A stretch of 64,000 nt of DNA from Zerene cesonia. Its lineage: Eukaryota; Arthropoda; Insecta; Lepidoptera; Pieridae. The position numbers and the translations under genes were made by a program. Positions within the stretch are counted from its first letter, which is position 1; every line of letters begins with the position of its first letter. The notes under the pieces are model-generated. The model did no database searches, was not told where the DNA came from, and saw only the letters and a list, made by a program, of their open reading frames with translations. Of this stretch, positions 35,601 through 45,676 are shown piece after piece. The stretch covers positions 3,534,001-3,598,000 of the forward strand of contig NC_052125.1 in NCBI RefSeq assembly GCF_012273895.1, in the 5' to 3' direction.

Positions 35601-38600
35601 AGGCAGGACCAGTCAGCGCTATCCGCTGCAACTCGTGGCGCGACCAATGGGATATCTCTAATCCTGAACATAATAGCGAACCTGGTGGCCTTTGTAGCTG
35701 CGATCGCGTTTCTGAACGGAGTCATTGGTTACTGCGGCGGTCTGCTCGGCCTACCCGATCTGAATCTGGAGTGGTTGTTGGGGAAGATCTTCATTCCCCT
35801 GTGCTGGATGATGGGTGAGCTTTTTGGCTCATGAATGCATGAGTCTTATTATTAGTTAGTGTTTATTTAAAATAAATTGAAAAGAGTTCACTAGAGTTAT
35901 TGGTTCTCTCGATTGGACAAGTTATTTTAACAAAGACTGGGTAAAAAGTGAAGTCCCGTGTCCCCTAGTAGGGTATGGAGCAAATGATGTACATATGTTT
36001 CACTCATCGATTTTCTTTATGGACAAGTAGGTGATCAGTCTTCTGTGTCTTGCCAGACCGAGACTTTTTTTTTGCGTCCCCACCGGGAATCGAACCCAGG
36101 ACCCCTAGGTTCTAAGCTCACGCGCTAACCACTGTACCAAGGAGGCGGCCAAACAAAGACTGGGTAAAGTAAAATAAAGATTATGTTACTCGGTAAAGTT
36201 AAATTTCTAAGGATAGATGAATGTCTCTAGTAAGTTTTGTTTTAACTTAGAACACAAAGACAATTTTTCCTCTAAATGATATAGACATTAGTAATTAAGA
36301 GAGTAAGGTCTATAATAATTAGTTTTACATAGTATTATGTTATCTGTGGTTTTACCAACACTTAAACTTTCTATGCTAAAATGTTTTAAAAATAACAGAA
36401 TGCTTTGTCATGCATGTGTGATTGACAAAGTCAAAGAAATCTCACTTTGAACCCTTCAAATCTTAATAATAATTTCTAATTTAGAATATAGGGGGTTTCG
36501 GGGGCGATAAATCGATCTAGCTAGGAATTTTTTTAGAAAATGTCATATTCGTGTTTTATTCGTGTTTTTTTTTTTTTGCTGACATCTATTGGTGAATAAT
36601 AATACTATAAATGCGAAAGTTTTTGAGGATGGATGCATATGTGTGCGTCTGTTACTCTTTCACGCAAAAACTACTGAACCGATTGCAATGAAATTTGCTT
36701 CGTAGATAGCTGGACAACTGAAATAACACATAGGCACTTTTTATACCGATATTCCTAGGGGATACGGACTTACGCGGTTTCAACCGCGGGTCACAGCTAG
36801 TGTTGTTTATGCGTAATAATGCTGAAATTTAATAACAGGAGTACCTTGGGAGGAATGCGAATATGTCGGATCACTGATCGGTTTGAAAACAGTCGTCAAC
36901 GAATTCGTCGCATACCAACGAATGGGGGAGATGAAGAGGGAGGGATTGCTATCTGTAAGTACTCGTTTTTTTATGTCATAGTCGGCAATGGAGCTGGTGG
37001 GTCGCCTGATGGTAAGCGCTACCACCACCCATGAACATTTGGAGAGGCGTAAGGTCAATTGCAGACCTTTCGCGTCTACAAATGGATTGCCGACTTTAAT
37101 TGAGAAGGGAATGGGAAAGGATTGATGAGAGGAATAAAGGAAAGGACTGGGAAAGGTAAGGAAAAGGATATGGGCCTCCGGCTCCCCCAATCACCGTACG
37201 AAACACAATAGCAAGCTATTATTTCACGCCGGTTTTCTGTGGGGGTGTGGTACTTCCCCGGTGCGAGCTGGCCCAATTCGTGCCGAAGCGTGCTCGACTC
37301 CCACAATGTTTTATCGTTAGATATGAAAGGAGTTCGTAATCCAGAGACAGCGTACGTAGTGCGTTGATAGGTAGACTAATCTAGAGCCTGGCCTGGAAAC
37401 GGGCAGCCGCTGAGGGGGTCGTGGATGAATTTTAACCAGCTCCCGTGGCCCCTTCACTCAAGCGGTTCGACGGAACACAGTGGGGTTTTGGTCGGTAAGA
37501 ATCCGACATAACCCACGGCACCATCCCCGGGGGCCGTGGGTATCTATGCAAGATTTCCCCACTATAAAAAAGGTAGACTAATCTAGCTTTTGCTAGCAAT
37601 GCACTGGCATATTGGTTTGTTTGTCTACAGTTGGTCGCATTATAAAGGCATCTTTGACCTCGGCCGATTTCGTTATTGTGGTTCTTTGTCAAAAGACGAA
37701 TGTTACGGAAGAAGCAATTTAGAAATATGTACCTTACGTACTTATCTATATTGTATAAGTACCGTAATATGTTTCTTTTTTGTTCCTTGTTTCCTATTAA
37801 AATTTTACAATATTCTACTAATATTATAAATGCGAAAGTTTGTACGGATGTGTGTGTGTGTGTGTTTGTTGCTCTTTCACGCAGAAACTACTTAACCAAT
37901 TGCAATGAAATTTGGTAGGTAGACAGCTGGACAACTGGATTCACATATAGGCAACTTTTTATCCCGATATTCCTACGAGATACGGACTTATGCGGGTGAA
38001 ACCGCGGGCGCAGCTAGTATTTTTATATAATTAACAAACTCATCTGATAGATCGCGCAAACACAGGAGTTTGGAATTATTCATTATCGAGTGTCTGCTTA
38101 ATATTCCAGGCGAGATCTGAACTGATAGCTACGTACGCGCTATGCGGCTTCACCAACCCGTCCTCAGCCGGCATCATGCTCGGCGCGATCTCCGCCATGG
38201 CGCCGCACCAGCGGGAGACGCTCTCCTCTGTGAGTATTCTAGATTAAGAACTAGGGATGATACGATCAATTTAAATACATGGCACAGCGAAGAAGTCCAC
38301 AGATAACTGTATAGTAGTCAGGAAGAGTCAACAGATAAAATATGGAGGGTAGTAACGGTAAGTAGAATCATCTGTATACATGAAAAAGTGTCCGTCGTCA
38401 TGCATTAAATTAGAGTGGCAGGGTAAAATTTAAAGGAGCTTTAAAAATCAATAAACATACTATTTACAGTTCAGGAAATAAGATCACTTTAGCTACACGT
38501 TTACTCATATTAACTCTTTAAGGTTATATTTTCTATATATTTCGTACTACGCGAGTAGTTGACATTTTCAATAACTAACTACTTTAGTCGACAATAATAT

Positions 38601-40471
38601 TAAATTTTTCTACTCGGCGTACTTCATTTGAAAGAAAGAAAGAAACATTTTTTCTATTCTTTCAAAATTTCTCATTTATAAAGCATTTTCAATGCTATAA
38701 AACTAAAAATTAAATTTAAGAAAGAAACATTTATTTTACATTTCGTTTACAATTGCTACAATCATACCATACCCTGTAACTACACCAGCGCCGGTAGGTG
38801 GAAGGTTTTTGAACTGTTATTTACAGCTTACAGCTGGACACTATTTTCAATTTTTTACTTTATGAGATTATTCTCCTAAACTTTACCCTCCATAAAGTAA
38901 ATAAAAATTGCGGTAAATTTGACATTTCAAAATGGCGGTGCGACCGCCATCTCAAATTTTTGGGCGCCAAAACGGAGCATAATGGAACTAGGCTGTCATA
39001 TTCCTGTACCATTGTCTGCTATATCTAGCTCATACGTTAGTAGGGGGAATTCGTTATTTACCTGAGTGTACAAGGGGGAAGGGTTACTGTTTCTATAATG
39101 TTAATACTTTTATGGATTTCCGTTATTGAGTTAAATTGTATCAAACAAAAAACTAATCCATCATGCTCTTTATAATTTTAATTCACGCCTCGGCACCGCC
39201 CGTGTAGCCACTTTTCGTAATTGAAATAATATAAACTATCCTCTCTTTTAAGTAATATCAAACTGCAAATGGTGTGCAAATTTCATTAAAATCGGTCGTA
39301 TTGTTTAGGAGTCCATTTAATTTATATTTATTAAGATTTTATATTAATGTAATTAATATTGAGTAAGTACTATATTTTGTTGTTACTTTCATCATCATCA
39401 TCAGCCCATATATGTTCCCACTGCTGGGACACAGGCCTCCTATGAGGGTTCAGGCCATAATCCACCACGCTGGCCAAGTGCGGGTTGGCAGATGTCACAT
39501 GTCGTCGAACTTTTGATTCTTGGACATGCCGGTTTCCTCACGATGTTTTCCTTCACCGTTTTAAGCAGTAGGTGATGTTATTCACATGTGCAGATAAATT
39601 GAAAAATCAATTTATTTCCTGCACGCTCCGCCCGGTCTCGAACCCCGACTTATCGATTTTGAAGTCCGAGGTTTTCACCACTGAACCACCACTGTTGTTA
39701 CTTTATTACACGTTTTTTATTAGCTTCACCTGTATGTTTGTTTGTTTGTAACCGACTTCTTTGGGCGCGATTTTGACCCACTTTAAACGGCCAGTATTCG
39801 TTCAAACTTTGTAGATTTATTGAGGACCGATGACAATACACTAATTTGATAAAATTATTCCATTTTTCAATTTACAAAATATGATAAAAGCGTGTTTTTT
39901 AGTTTTTTTTAAACTATTATTATTTTCTTATTTATTTCCAGTTGTTGGTCAGAGCGTTTTTCACGGGCTGCGGGATTTGTTTTATGACCGCTTCAATCGC
40001 GGGTGAGTTTTTTGATTTATCTGTAATGTTTGTACCAATTGTGACGGAAATTTAAAATATTTGTAGCTCTAAACTTTAAAAGTAAATATCATTATCGGCC
40101 CATATATGTTCCCACTGCTGGGACACAGGCCTCCTATGAGGGTTCAGGCTATAATCCACCACGCTGGCCAGTTGCGAGTTAGCAGATGTCGTCGAACTTC
40201 GAAGTCTCGGACATGCCGGTTTCCTCACGATTAAATAATCTAACGATGAGTAATTGATCGATACTTAATCGCTAGATTTAATTAATATTTTACGGATTAA
40301 TCATAATTTGTTTTTGTCAGTATGCATTTTACCACATATGCCTACATCCACTCGTAGTCTATTGATTGCAGAGAAATGAAAAATATAAAATATAGACATT
40401 TAAAATTACATTAAATTAAATGTTTAATTTATTTTTCAGCTCTTCTGATGCCTGAAGGTTCCTTTGTTTAA
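23680..40471 (+). CDS. SLC28: Concentrative nucleoside transporter (SLC28/CNT family), 15 coding exons, complete
   Basis: This plasma-membrane protein couples Na+ (or H+) influx to nucleoside uptake. Coding exons are 23680-23730, 28258-28323, 28533-28719, 29094-29265, 29795-29919, 31082-31218, 32096-32185, 33001-33162, 34112-34205, 34997-35156, 35603-35814, 36839-36954, 38110-38229, 39942-40002 and 40440-40471; all phases close, giving 594 aa. The first 75 or so residues are hydrophilic, followed by a series of hydrophobic helices. CNT signatures are SAHPGRINYRSV, the HP1 hairpin GNIFLGMSESALLIKPYL (Gly329-Met330), GFATVSGTILAAY, LKTVVNEFVAYQ (Asn506-Glu507) and the HP2 segment CGFTNPSSAGIM (Asn540, Ser543). 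The Glu and Asn/Ser positions match substrate- and cation-binding residues of characterised CNTs. The ATG at 23680 was chosen because it opens the exon in frame; an in-frame ATG follows four codons later. Candidate poly(A) signals lie at 40754 and 40787. The family is secure; one-to-one orthology with a vertebrate CNT is not implied. Confidence 0.95.
24169..24375 (-). mobile_element. Non-autonomous Helitron, group A
   Basis: An inverted copy, CTAGCTGCGCCCCGCGG to ATTAGTAGGA, next to a GATGAT-tail SINE in a transporter intron. Confidence 0.75.
24389..24692 (+). mobile_element. tRNA-derived SINE with GATGAT tail, full length
   Basis: The head is GTGGTGGCTCAGTGGTGAG (A box) and GGGGTTCGAGTCCGG (B box); the body includes GGTGAAGGAAAACATCGTGA and CCTGTCCCAGCAGTGGGAAC; the tail is (GAT)n. 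Copies of the same family lie at 39.4, 40.1 and 59.2 kb, with a scrap at 24747-24800. Confidence 0.88.
25401..25775 (-). mobile_element. Helitron-like element, group F, with a nested repeat
   Basis: GCTCGTCCCGACTCCGCCCG and CAAGATTCCTGTTTAATATC begin it, and CATTTATAATAATATTAGTG ends it. A separate repeat (25498-25630) interrupts it. Relatives lie at 31795-31997 and 55854-56073. Confidence 0.55.
25498..25630 (-). repeat. Interspersed repeat R, nested in a group F element
   Basis: An inverted copy with GGTTATGTCGGATTCCTACC and CCCCACTGTGTTCCGTCGAG. Confidence 0.7.
26063..26181 (+). rRNA. 5S rRNA: 5S ribosomal RNA gene, intact
   Basis: The 119-nt sequence matches animal 5S rRNA along its whole length. 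It starts GCCAACGTCCATACC; the internal control region carries CCGATCACCGAAGTTAAGC (A-box area) and GGATGGGTGACCGCC (C-box area); and it ends GTGATGTTGGC followed by a T-run, as expected for RNA polymerase III termination. The first nine bases pair with the last nine (stem I) apart from a G-U wobble. It is a single copy inside the first coding intron of the nucleoside transporter, on the same strand. Dispersed 5S genes are common in Lepidoptera. It looks functional, but expression cannot be judged. Confidence 0.93.
26396..26704. mobile_element. MITE with TTACGTGACAACGTCTT-type termini
   Basis: TTTTACGTGACAACGTCTT on the left mirrors AAGACGTTGTCACGTCAAAA on the right, about 300 bp. The interior carries a GC-rich segment (GTGCTGCGCGAGCGGCGG) unlike its AT-rich surroundings. 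It lies about 215 bp after the 5S gene. Confidence 0.7.
27540..27717 (+). mobile_element. Metulj-like SINE, 3' part
   Basis: A 5'-truncated copy ending GATCGCTTACCATCAGGCAA then a CATAAAAAA tail, in a transporter intron. Confidence 0.7.
28972..29002. repeat. Perfect 13-bp inverted repeat with 5-nt loop
   Basis: GAACCCTTATATT, CATTC, AATATAAGGGTTC; it lies about 90 bp before transporter exon 4. Confidence 0.95.
29271..29550 (-). mobile_element. Metulj-like SINE directly after a splice donor
   Basis: The tail (as a T-run, then ATGTCATCATC) starts about 6 nt after the end of transporter exon 4 (29265), so the donor GTAAG runs straight into the repeat. It lies antisense to the gene. Confidence 0.85.
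29926..30593 (+). mobile_element. Non-autonomous Helitron, group A, split by another element
   Basis: The 5' part (CTACTAATATTATAAATGCG) begins 6 nt after transporter exon 5. The 3' part (ACGCGGGTGAAACCGC, GCAGCTAG) resumes after the 467-bp inverted-repeat element. Confidence 0.75.
30064..30530. mobile_element. Inverted-repeat element with two head-to-head tRNA-like arms and a 13-bp target duplication
   Basis: Two arms of about 154 bp (30099-30252 and 30372 to about 30530) are inverted near-identical copies around a 119-bp spacer. Each holds a 75-nt tRNA-like sequence (minus 30133-30207; plus 30417-30491) with complementary GATCACG and CGTGATC ends, an A-box-like TGGCCGAGAGGCTAGGCG and a B box GGTTCGAATCC. 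The element is flanked by the 13-bp direct repeat ATTTTATAACTTT (30051-30063 and 30531-30543) and has an A-rich end on the minus strand, which points to insertion by retrotransposition. It sits inside a Helitron in a transporter intron. Related fragments lie at 7570-7735 and 38640-38712. Confidence 0.8.
31795..31997. mobile_element. Group F repeat, partial
   Basis: It shares AAGGGAGCATTTAATCGGG and GTCAGCTCATATCCTGTCTG with the copies at 25.4 and 55.9 kb. Part of the first motif is repeated inverted at 31850. Confidence 0.5.
32440..32757 (+). mobile_element. Metulj-like SINE, full length
   Basis: Complete, from GTGGGAGTCGAGCACGCTTC to the CGACATAAAAAAAAA tail, in a transporter intron on the sense strand. 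Confidence 0.85.
33580..33730 (-). mobile_element. Non-autonomous Helitron, group A, internally deleted
   Basis: Both ends match the other copies, but the central TGAACCGATTGCAATG segment is missing. Confidence 0.7.
33748..33925 (-). repeat. LINE-like 3' fragment
   Basis: A longer copy of the 8.3-kb repeat, with CAAGAGCCGGCAAGAAACTC and GTTGCTCTTTTGC following. The class is uncertain. Confidence 0.5.
34305..34585 (+). mobile_element. Metulj-like SINE, 3'-truncated
   Basis: It runs from GGAGTCGAGCACACTTCGGC to TTACCATCAAACGAACCAT and lacks the tail. A tRNA-SINE fragment follows. Confidence 0.8.
34618..34752 (-). mobile_element. tRNA-derived SINE body, head missing
   Basis: It shares GTGAAGTCCCGTGTCCC and GTAGGTGATCAGCCTTCTGT with the copies at 35.9, 58.7 and 60.0 kb but stops before the tRNA-like head. 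Confidence 0.75.
35946..36148 (-). mobile_element. tRNA-derived SINE with A and B boxes
   Basis: On the minus strand it opens CCTCCTTGGTACAGTGGTTA (A-box region), then GGGTTCGATTCCCGG (B box), then the common body ending GGACACGGGACTTCAC. It is in a transporter intron. Confidence 0.8.
36598..36800 (+). mobile_element. Non-autonomous Helitron, group A
   Basis: ATAAATGCGAAAG at the 5' side; hairpin and CAGCTAG at the 3' end, just upstream of transporter exon 12. Confidence 0.7.
36966..37304 (-). mobile_element. Metulj-like SINE close to a splice donor
   Basis: A full-length antisense copy. Its tail starts 11 nt after the end of transporter exon 12 (36954). Confidence 0.85.
37440..37570 (+). 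repeat. Interspersed repeat R
   Basis: CCCCTTCACTCAAGCGGTTC, then GAACACAGTGGGGTTTTGG, to GCAAGATTTCCCCACT. Confidence 0.7.
37814..38017 (+). mobile_element. Non-autonomous Helitron, group A
   Basis: TCTACTAATATTATAAATGC to GTGAAACCGCGGGCGCAGCTAG, in the intron before transporter exon 13. Confidence 0.75.
38640..38712. mobile_element. Terminal fragment of the tRNA-like inverted-repeat element
   Basis: This matches the outer end of the 30-kb element, including TTCTATTCTTTCAAAATTT and the CAATGCTATAAAACTAAA end, without the tRNA-like part. Confidence 0.6.
39389..39697 (-). mobile_element. tRNA-derived SINE with GATGAT tail, full length
   Basis: An inverted copy of the 24.4-kb family, starting with the (ATC)n tail and ending in the tRNA-like head. 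It is in a transporter intron. Confidence 0.88.
40085..40231 (-). mobile_element. GATGAT-tail SINE, 3' part
   Basis: An inverted, head-less copy from TTCCCACTGCTGGGACACAG to GGTTTCCTCACGA. Confidence 0.8.
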
Positions 40472-41828
40472 GGACAACAAATGGACCAAATCTAGTTAAA
40501 TATTATTTGAATAGAGAATGTAAAAATATTTCTTTTTTTATTTGCGAAATTTATGTTTAAAAAATCACACTGGATTGAAGTCAAGTATAACGATTTTTTT
40601 TTCAAAAAAAATCGCAAATAAAAACAAGTTATATATGCTACAAAGAGCTTAACATTGTACTTAATTTATTCATTATCTACTTATTTTAATTTTTCATATA
40701 AATGCCCAAGAATTCAGACGGGAAAAGGGGTGGAAAAACTCAAGTAAAAAGAAAATAAAACTGTAATTTATTATGTAATTCCAGTGAATAAAATTTTAAC
40801 ACTCTTTATCCGACTGCGCTAAAAGAGGGTAATGTTTTTCGAGTAGTTTTATTTTTCACGGCTTCAGTTTCACTTGAGTTTCACTAGGTATAACGAAATA
40901 ATATTAGATTAGTAAATAAAGAAATTTATTTAGTGAATTATATTGTGTATTTTTAATTTTTAATATTTTATTATTTTATAAATAATATTAACTAGAATAA
41001 ATCTAGAATAAAAAGAAAAACTCATTATAATTTTATAAAGGTAAAGTTTTTACAGTGCGTAAACAATATGGCAGACGCATAAGCGTGAAACGTCAGATTG
41101 ACATTTGGGTGCTTCTGGTTTTTTATATTAAGTTAAATGTATATAATTGATTTTTAAATTATTTATTAACAAAAAAATGCATTTATTAAAGAAAATAACT
41201 ACTTACTTAATTTTTAACAAGTATATGGAATGACGCAGAAACATTATATTATATTACATAATAAGCAACAACTTTTGTATATTATAGCTGTTAAAAAAAA
41301 TAAAAGATGGCATCAATTGTTGTTTGTTTTTCATAACGTCCTTTCCTATTACACATCCCTATTTAAAATCATAACCATAATTTTACCCTTCTCTGCTGAT
41401 ATAATAGTAAGAAGATATTTATGTTCGTGCACACCATGCATTGTGACATGCTCATGCAGTGTTCATGTGATTCGTGCATTTTAATATAATTTGATGTAAA
41501 TATATACTACAGCTAACAAAAAATTAGTGAAAAACGTTGAGCCAAAATAAATTGTAAAAGAGGTTTTACGATTCTCAGAAAAAAGCTCCACTGACATTCT
41601 ACAATAAACAATCCAGCGAAGCAAGGAAGAAGAAAACGACATTTCATTTTTCGAAATTAACAAGCAAAAATGTCACACTATGCACTCATTTAAAATAAAT
41701 ATAGCAACAAAAAACTCCGGCGACCCGTATCAGTTATGATACCATATCTAAATTGCCAAATATATGTGTCCATATTTATTTACGTCGCAACGAGAACATT
41801 GTGCTTCATCGTGGAGAAACACCGTGTG

Positions 41829-44800
41829 ATGCACAATTACCCAACTCTCAGCAGCATCCCGGAGAAAAGGGAGTTAGACGATGACGTCATCAAATGGGTG
41901 CCGAAGAAGAAACACGAAGTCCTCAAAGCCAAATACAAGTGCTTGAAGAAACTATTTCAAATATACGACGCGAGCCTCATAGGCATCCTGCCTGAAACCT
42001 ACGTCGAACCTATTCCAGAGCCTAAGAGACGAAGGAAGAGATCGCGCAGAACTAAAACCGACGCTGGCGCAGGAACCACTGAAGTTTCTAATGGTGACGT
42101 CACTATTAAGTCCGAAGACACATCTATACCTACAACTGTTATAAGAGAACTACAGAGTCAAATATCCGAATCGCATATAAGCAGATCTTTAAGTAAAGAC
42201 GAATCAACGCAAGATTCAAAAGAAAATGTGTCCGTACAAAGCGAGAGAGAATCTAGGGAATCGAGGGAGTCTAGACATTCGGAGTTTCAAGCTCCGTGCT
42301 ATAGAAGCAAGCGGCACAAACCGACGCGCTTTCAATGCTTCCTGCAAAGGATTTTCGGTTTGAAACCGGAGAGAAACTACGATTACAAGATCCAAAATCC
42401 CAGAACGTATGCGGCGAGTGACGATGATATTGTAAATCGCTATGAAAAAAGGCGTCGTCGAGGCTTGCGGTTGAGGAGAGGTCGCAGGCCAAAGAAAATA
42501 CATTCCGAGATAGCTTTAAGGGAATCGAAGAGCCCTGTTATACTTAATTATGTACAGAGCGTGCAGAGGAATTGCCTAATGGACACTACGCCACGGCAGT
42601 GTCCTATTGTTGGATGTAGGATGATGTTTTATGGTAAGCTATGTCACAAATAATATTATGTAAACTTTTCTATTCATTAAACAAACATATTAATCAGTTA
42701 CTTAGTCACAATATAGTACATTATTTTGTTTTTAATATGAAAATATCCTTACAATTGGTATTTCAGCATTTTTCATATATTTTCAATTCGTAAATATTTC
42801 TACAAATAGTTCATTTCTCAGATTAGCCTGAGACTTAAAATATCTTTAAAGATAGAAAGAAAATCTCTCCTTATATCTCTTTAATCTTTTTAATACGTAT
42901 TTCTTTATTTAAATTATCTTTCATGTTTTGTGTGTTCATGGTTATCGTACTTCTATAAAAAATTGATTCCTGACCCGAACTGAAATGACCTGCAAATTTG
43001 ATTATAAGATATTTTATCTTTAACATTATGCGTTGCTGATGGTACAAATATAATCTGCCCCTAGAATAATTGAATAAACCGAAAAGCAATGTCATTATTC
43101 GATCCAGGGATAATAAACTACAACGACCATTTGAACCTGTGCCACTTCCCCGAGCGGCGGCACGTATGCCACTACTGCCACGAAGGGTTCGTGCTGGAAC
43201 AGGATAAGTTACTGCACGAAAATGAACATTTGGGCATCACGAAGTTGAATGCTAATGTACCAATACCTTCTACAGAACGGTACTTTATAATGCTATGTTT
43301 TTTTATATTATAGCGGGCAACTGAGCTGGTGGTTCGCCTGATGGTATACGATCACTACCGCCCATGAACAGAGCAGCGGTAGTGCCTGTGAATGCGCTGT
43401 CGGCATTTAACTGGAAAGAAGGAATGGGCTGGGAGGAGTGAGGAAAGTGAAACAGGCCTTCAGCTCCACACAGTAGCATGCCACTATTACACGCCGGTTT
43501 TCTATGGGGTTGTGGTACTTCCCCAATGCGAGCTGGCCCAATTCGTGCCGAAGCGTGGTCGACTACCAGATTTAAAATATATAAATAAGAGGTCGGTTAA
43601 AGGAGAACTGTCTACGTCTTCCAAATGGGCCGTCAGAAAATGTTAAATTGTAGAGTAAATATGATTTTTTCAGAAGAAAATTAACGACTCTAGTCACAAA
43701 AATAACTAATTTTTTTACTGAACAATTCTCCCATACTAGATAGTACTTCATGTTTTTTTTTTTAATATTGTAGCCAAAATAAATTTAAAAAGAATTACGC
43801 ATCTTTCTATAAAGGGTCCAATAGTGTACTTTTACATACACAGCTATCTATACTCTGAAGTAAACTATAATATTGCTAAATAGCCTAAAAAATGATATAT
43901 GTTAAGGATGCACACAATTTAGTATTCGTACAATTTTTTTCTTATCTTCTTGACTTTTTCTTCTAAAGAAGAATAGATATATATTAATATAATGGCTCTA
44001 TTATGATGCAATATTCTTGCAGACCATCAGCAAAGATGGCCAGCATCACCCAAACCGATCCAGAGCTAAAAATCGACGTCCCAGAAGACAAACTCAAGAA
44101 GATCGTGTCGTTCTTTGACAAAATAACTGACCCCGATCAGATCATCCATGGGATCAACAAGAATCAATATGCAGAGTCAAGTTTACACACGTCTACTGAT
44201 ACAGACGAGAAATCTGACAGGCACTCGTGTGTCTCGCAACGCAAGAAGGTGTCTGACGCGTCGGACGTGACGTCGCAGTGTGTTTGTGACCCTGTCAGGT
44301 GTCAGATGTGCGGAGAACAGTTTAAATACCGGTGAGTTTAATTTATTTTACACTTTTAAGCTTTTATCCTGAAATATTTAATACGTTTTCCGTTTTTTTA
44401 ATGCAGTGGATGATATACTATAGGCAATATGAAACACGCATTCAATTCATGCAGTCCTCTTAAGTACCTAGTCTTCTAAATTGTTCAACACAAAACATAT
44501 TTGATCAATCGAATATCTTCTCTTTAAAATACCGTGAAAAGTCGAATAATTGCTCTCTTTGCAGGCGTCAACTGAGCCTTCACATAAACGTGGATCACAG
44601 ACGAAACGAGAAATTCACAAAATTCCACAGTTGTGCAGGCATCGTGAACAAAGCTGAGAAAAGCTCACCCTACCAGACAGAAACGGAGTCCTCTAACAGC
44701 GATTCTATATCGGGAAAGTGTTTAGATAAGGAATCGTCTACCAATATTGTCTATTATACGTCTATCGAATCGATTAATAAAAAACCGTCTGTTGTTAATT

Positions 44801-44871
44801 CGTTGGTGCAAAGAGTGCGTAGTGGGTTTAGTTATAAGTGGGAGCCAGCCACTAAAATTATACGTGTGTAG
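41829..44871 (+). CDS. Three-finger C2H2 zinc finger protein, 4 exons, unnamed
   Basis: I do not recognise a named orthologue. Exons are 41829-42633, 43108-43279, 44023-44331 and 44565-44871; phases close and give 530 aa. The frame is open upstream to an ATG at 41736 (561 aa), but that extra part is hydrophobic and unlike the rest, so the start at MHNYPTLSS is preferred. Residues 1-60 are charged and partly helical. KRRRKRSRR (66-74) is a likely nuclear signal, and a Ser/Glu-rich segment follows. Three classical fingers follow: C258-x4-C263-x12-H276-x4-H281, C289-x2-C292-x12-H305-x3-H309 and C419-x2-C422-x12-H435-x4-H440. About 110 acidic/Ser-rich residues separate fingers 2 and 3. Introns 1 and 3 cut fingers 1 and 3, which therefore form only after splicing. 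AATAAA at 44967 is a likely poly(A) signal. A nuclear nucleic-acid-binding role is inferred from the fingers; no target can be named. Confidence 0.85.
43299..43569 (-). mobile_element. Metulj-like SINE close to a splice donor
   Basis: An antisense copy starting about 20 nt after the end of exon 2 of the zinc finger gene (43279). It runs to GTGCCGAAGCGTGGTCGAC. Confidence 0.8.
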
Positions 44872-44966
44872 TGTTAAATTTATGTGAATAATATTGTAAA
44901 TGTTTTGTGGTGTTTCATTTATAATGTGATATACTTAATTGGGGTCTATTGATAAGCCTTGATTAA

Positions 44967-44972
44967 AATAAA
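44967..44972 (+). promoter_or_regulatory. Candidate polyadenylation signal of the zinc finger gene
   Basis: AATAAA lies 96 nt after the stop codon of the zinc finger gene, in the same orientation. Confidence 0.55.
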
Positions 44973-45624
44973 TCTCTTTATATCGTATTAAATAACTATT
45001 TCTAAAAGGTGTTCTAATAATCCACCTTTATATTTTACAGGTGACATTTTTATATTGTTATGTAGTGCCACAGATAACATAATACTGTACCAAGTAGTAT
45101 CTACTTTGATAAATAAACCCTTAATATTTTGATTTTATTAGAGATGTAATTAAGTAGTTTGTATGAGTTGAAGTTAGCACAATCATTTAAATTACTGGGT
45201 TCGATTCCTGAACGATGTACCGTACAAACGGACTGTGTTATATTAAGATCTCCGATTTAAGGCGATGGGATTTTGGATCTTTTATAAATTGCATCGAAAA
45301 ACTTACACGAACATTTAAATATTTAAATATTTTTTTATTAATATCCATTTAACCTACACGACATAAAAACTCCCTTTTATTACGGCGGCCATCGAGACCG
45401 GATATAATTGCGGGCCTTCAAAATACAGTTTAAAAAATTTAAAGAAAAAACTCAATTGTCTCACTTGCTCTTATACAGAGTATCGTAAGGAAATTATTGA
45501 ATGCCGACGATCCTAATCAGGATAAGTTACTCATGAAATGACCGCTTCATTGGTACGGTGGTTAACGCGTATGCGAAGAGCCGAGAGTACATTTGTGAAA
45601 TTGACGTAATGGTCGATTGCTTGC

Positions 45625-45676
45625 ATTGCATCAGGCGAACCACTAGCTGAGTTGCTCGCTCTGACATAAAAAAACA
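45625..45676 (+). mobile_element. Metulj-like SINE, 3' fragment
   Basis: Only the end remains: GCATCAGGCGAACCACTAGC, then GACATAAAAAAAC. Confidence 0.6.

Noticed and set aside
41040..41484. 84-aa ORF upstream of the zinc finger gene
   Set aside because: No domain, no splice or codon support, and composition like the intergenic DNA.
41736..41828. Upstream start for the zinc finger protein
   Set aside because: In frame, but it adds a hydrophobic stretch (IYVSIFIYVATRTLCFIV) at odds with a nuclear protein. Kept only as an alternative.
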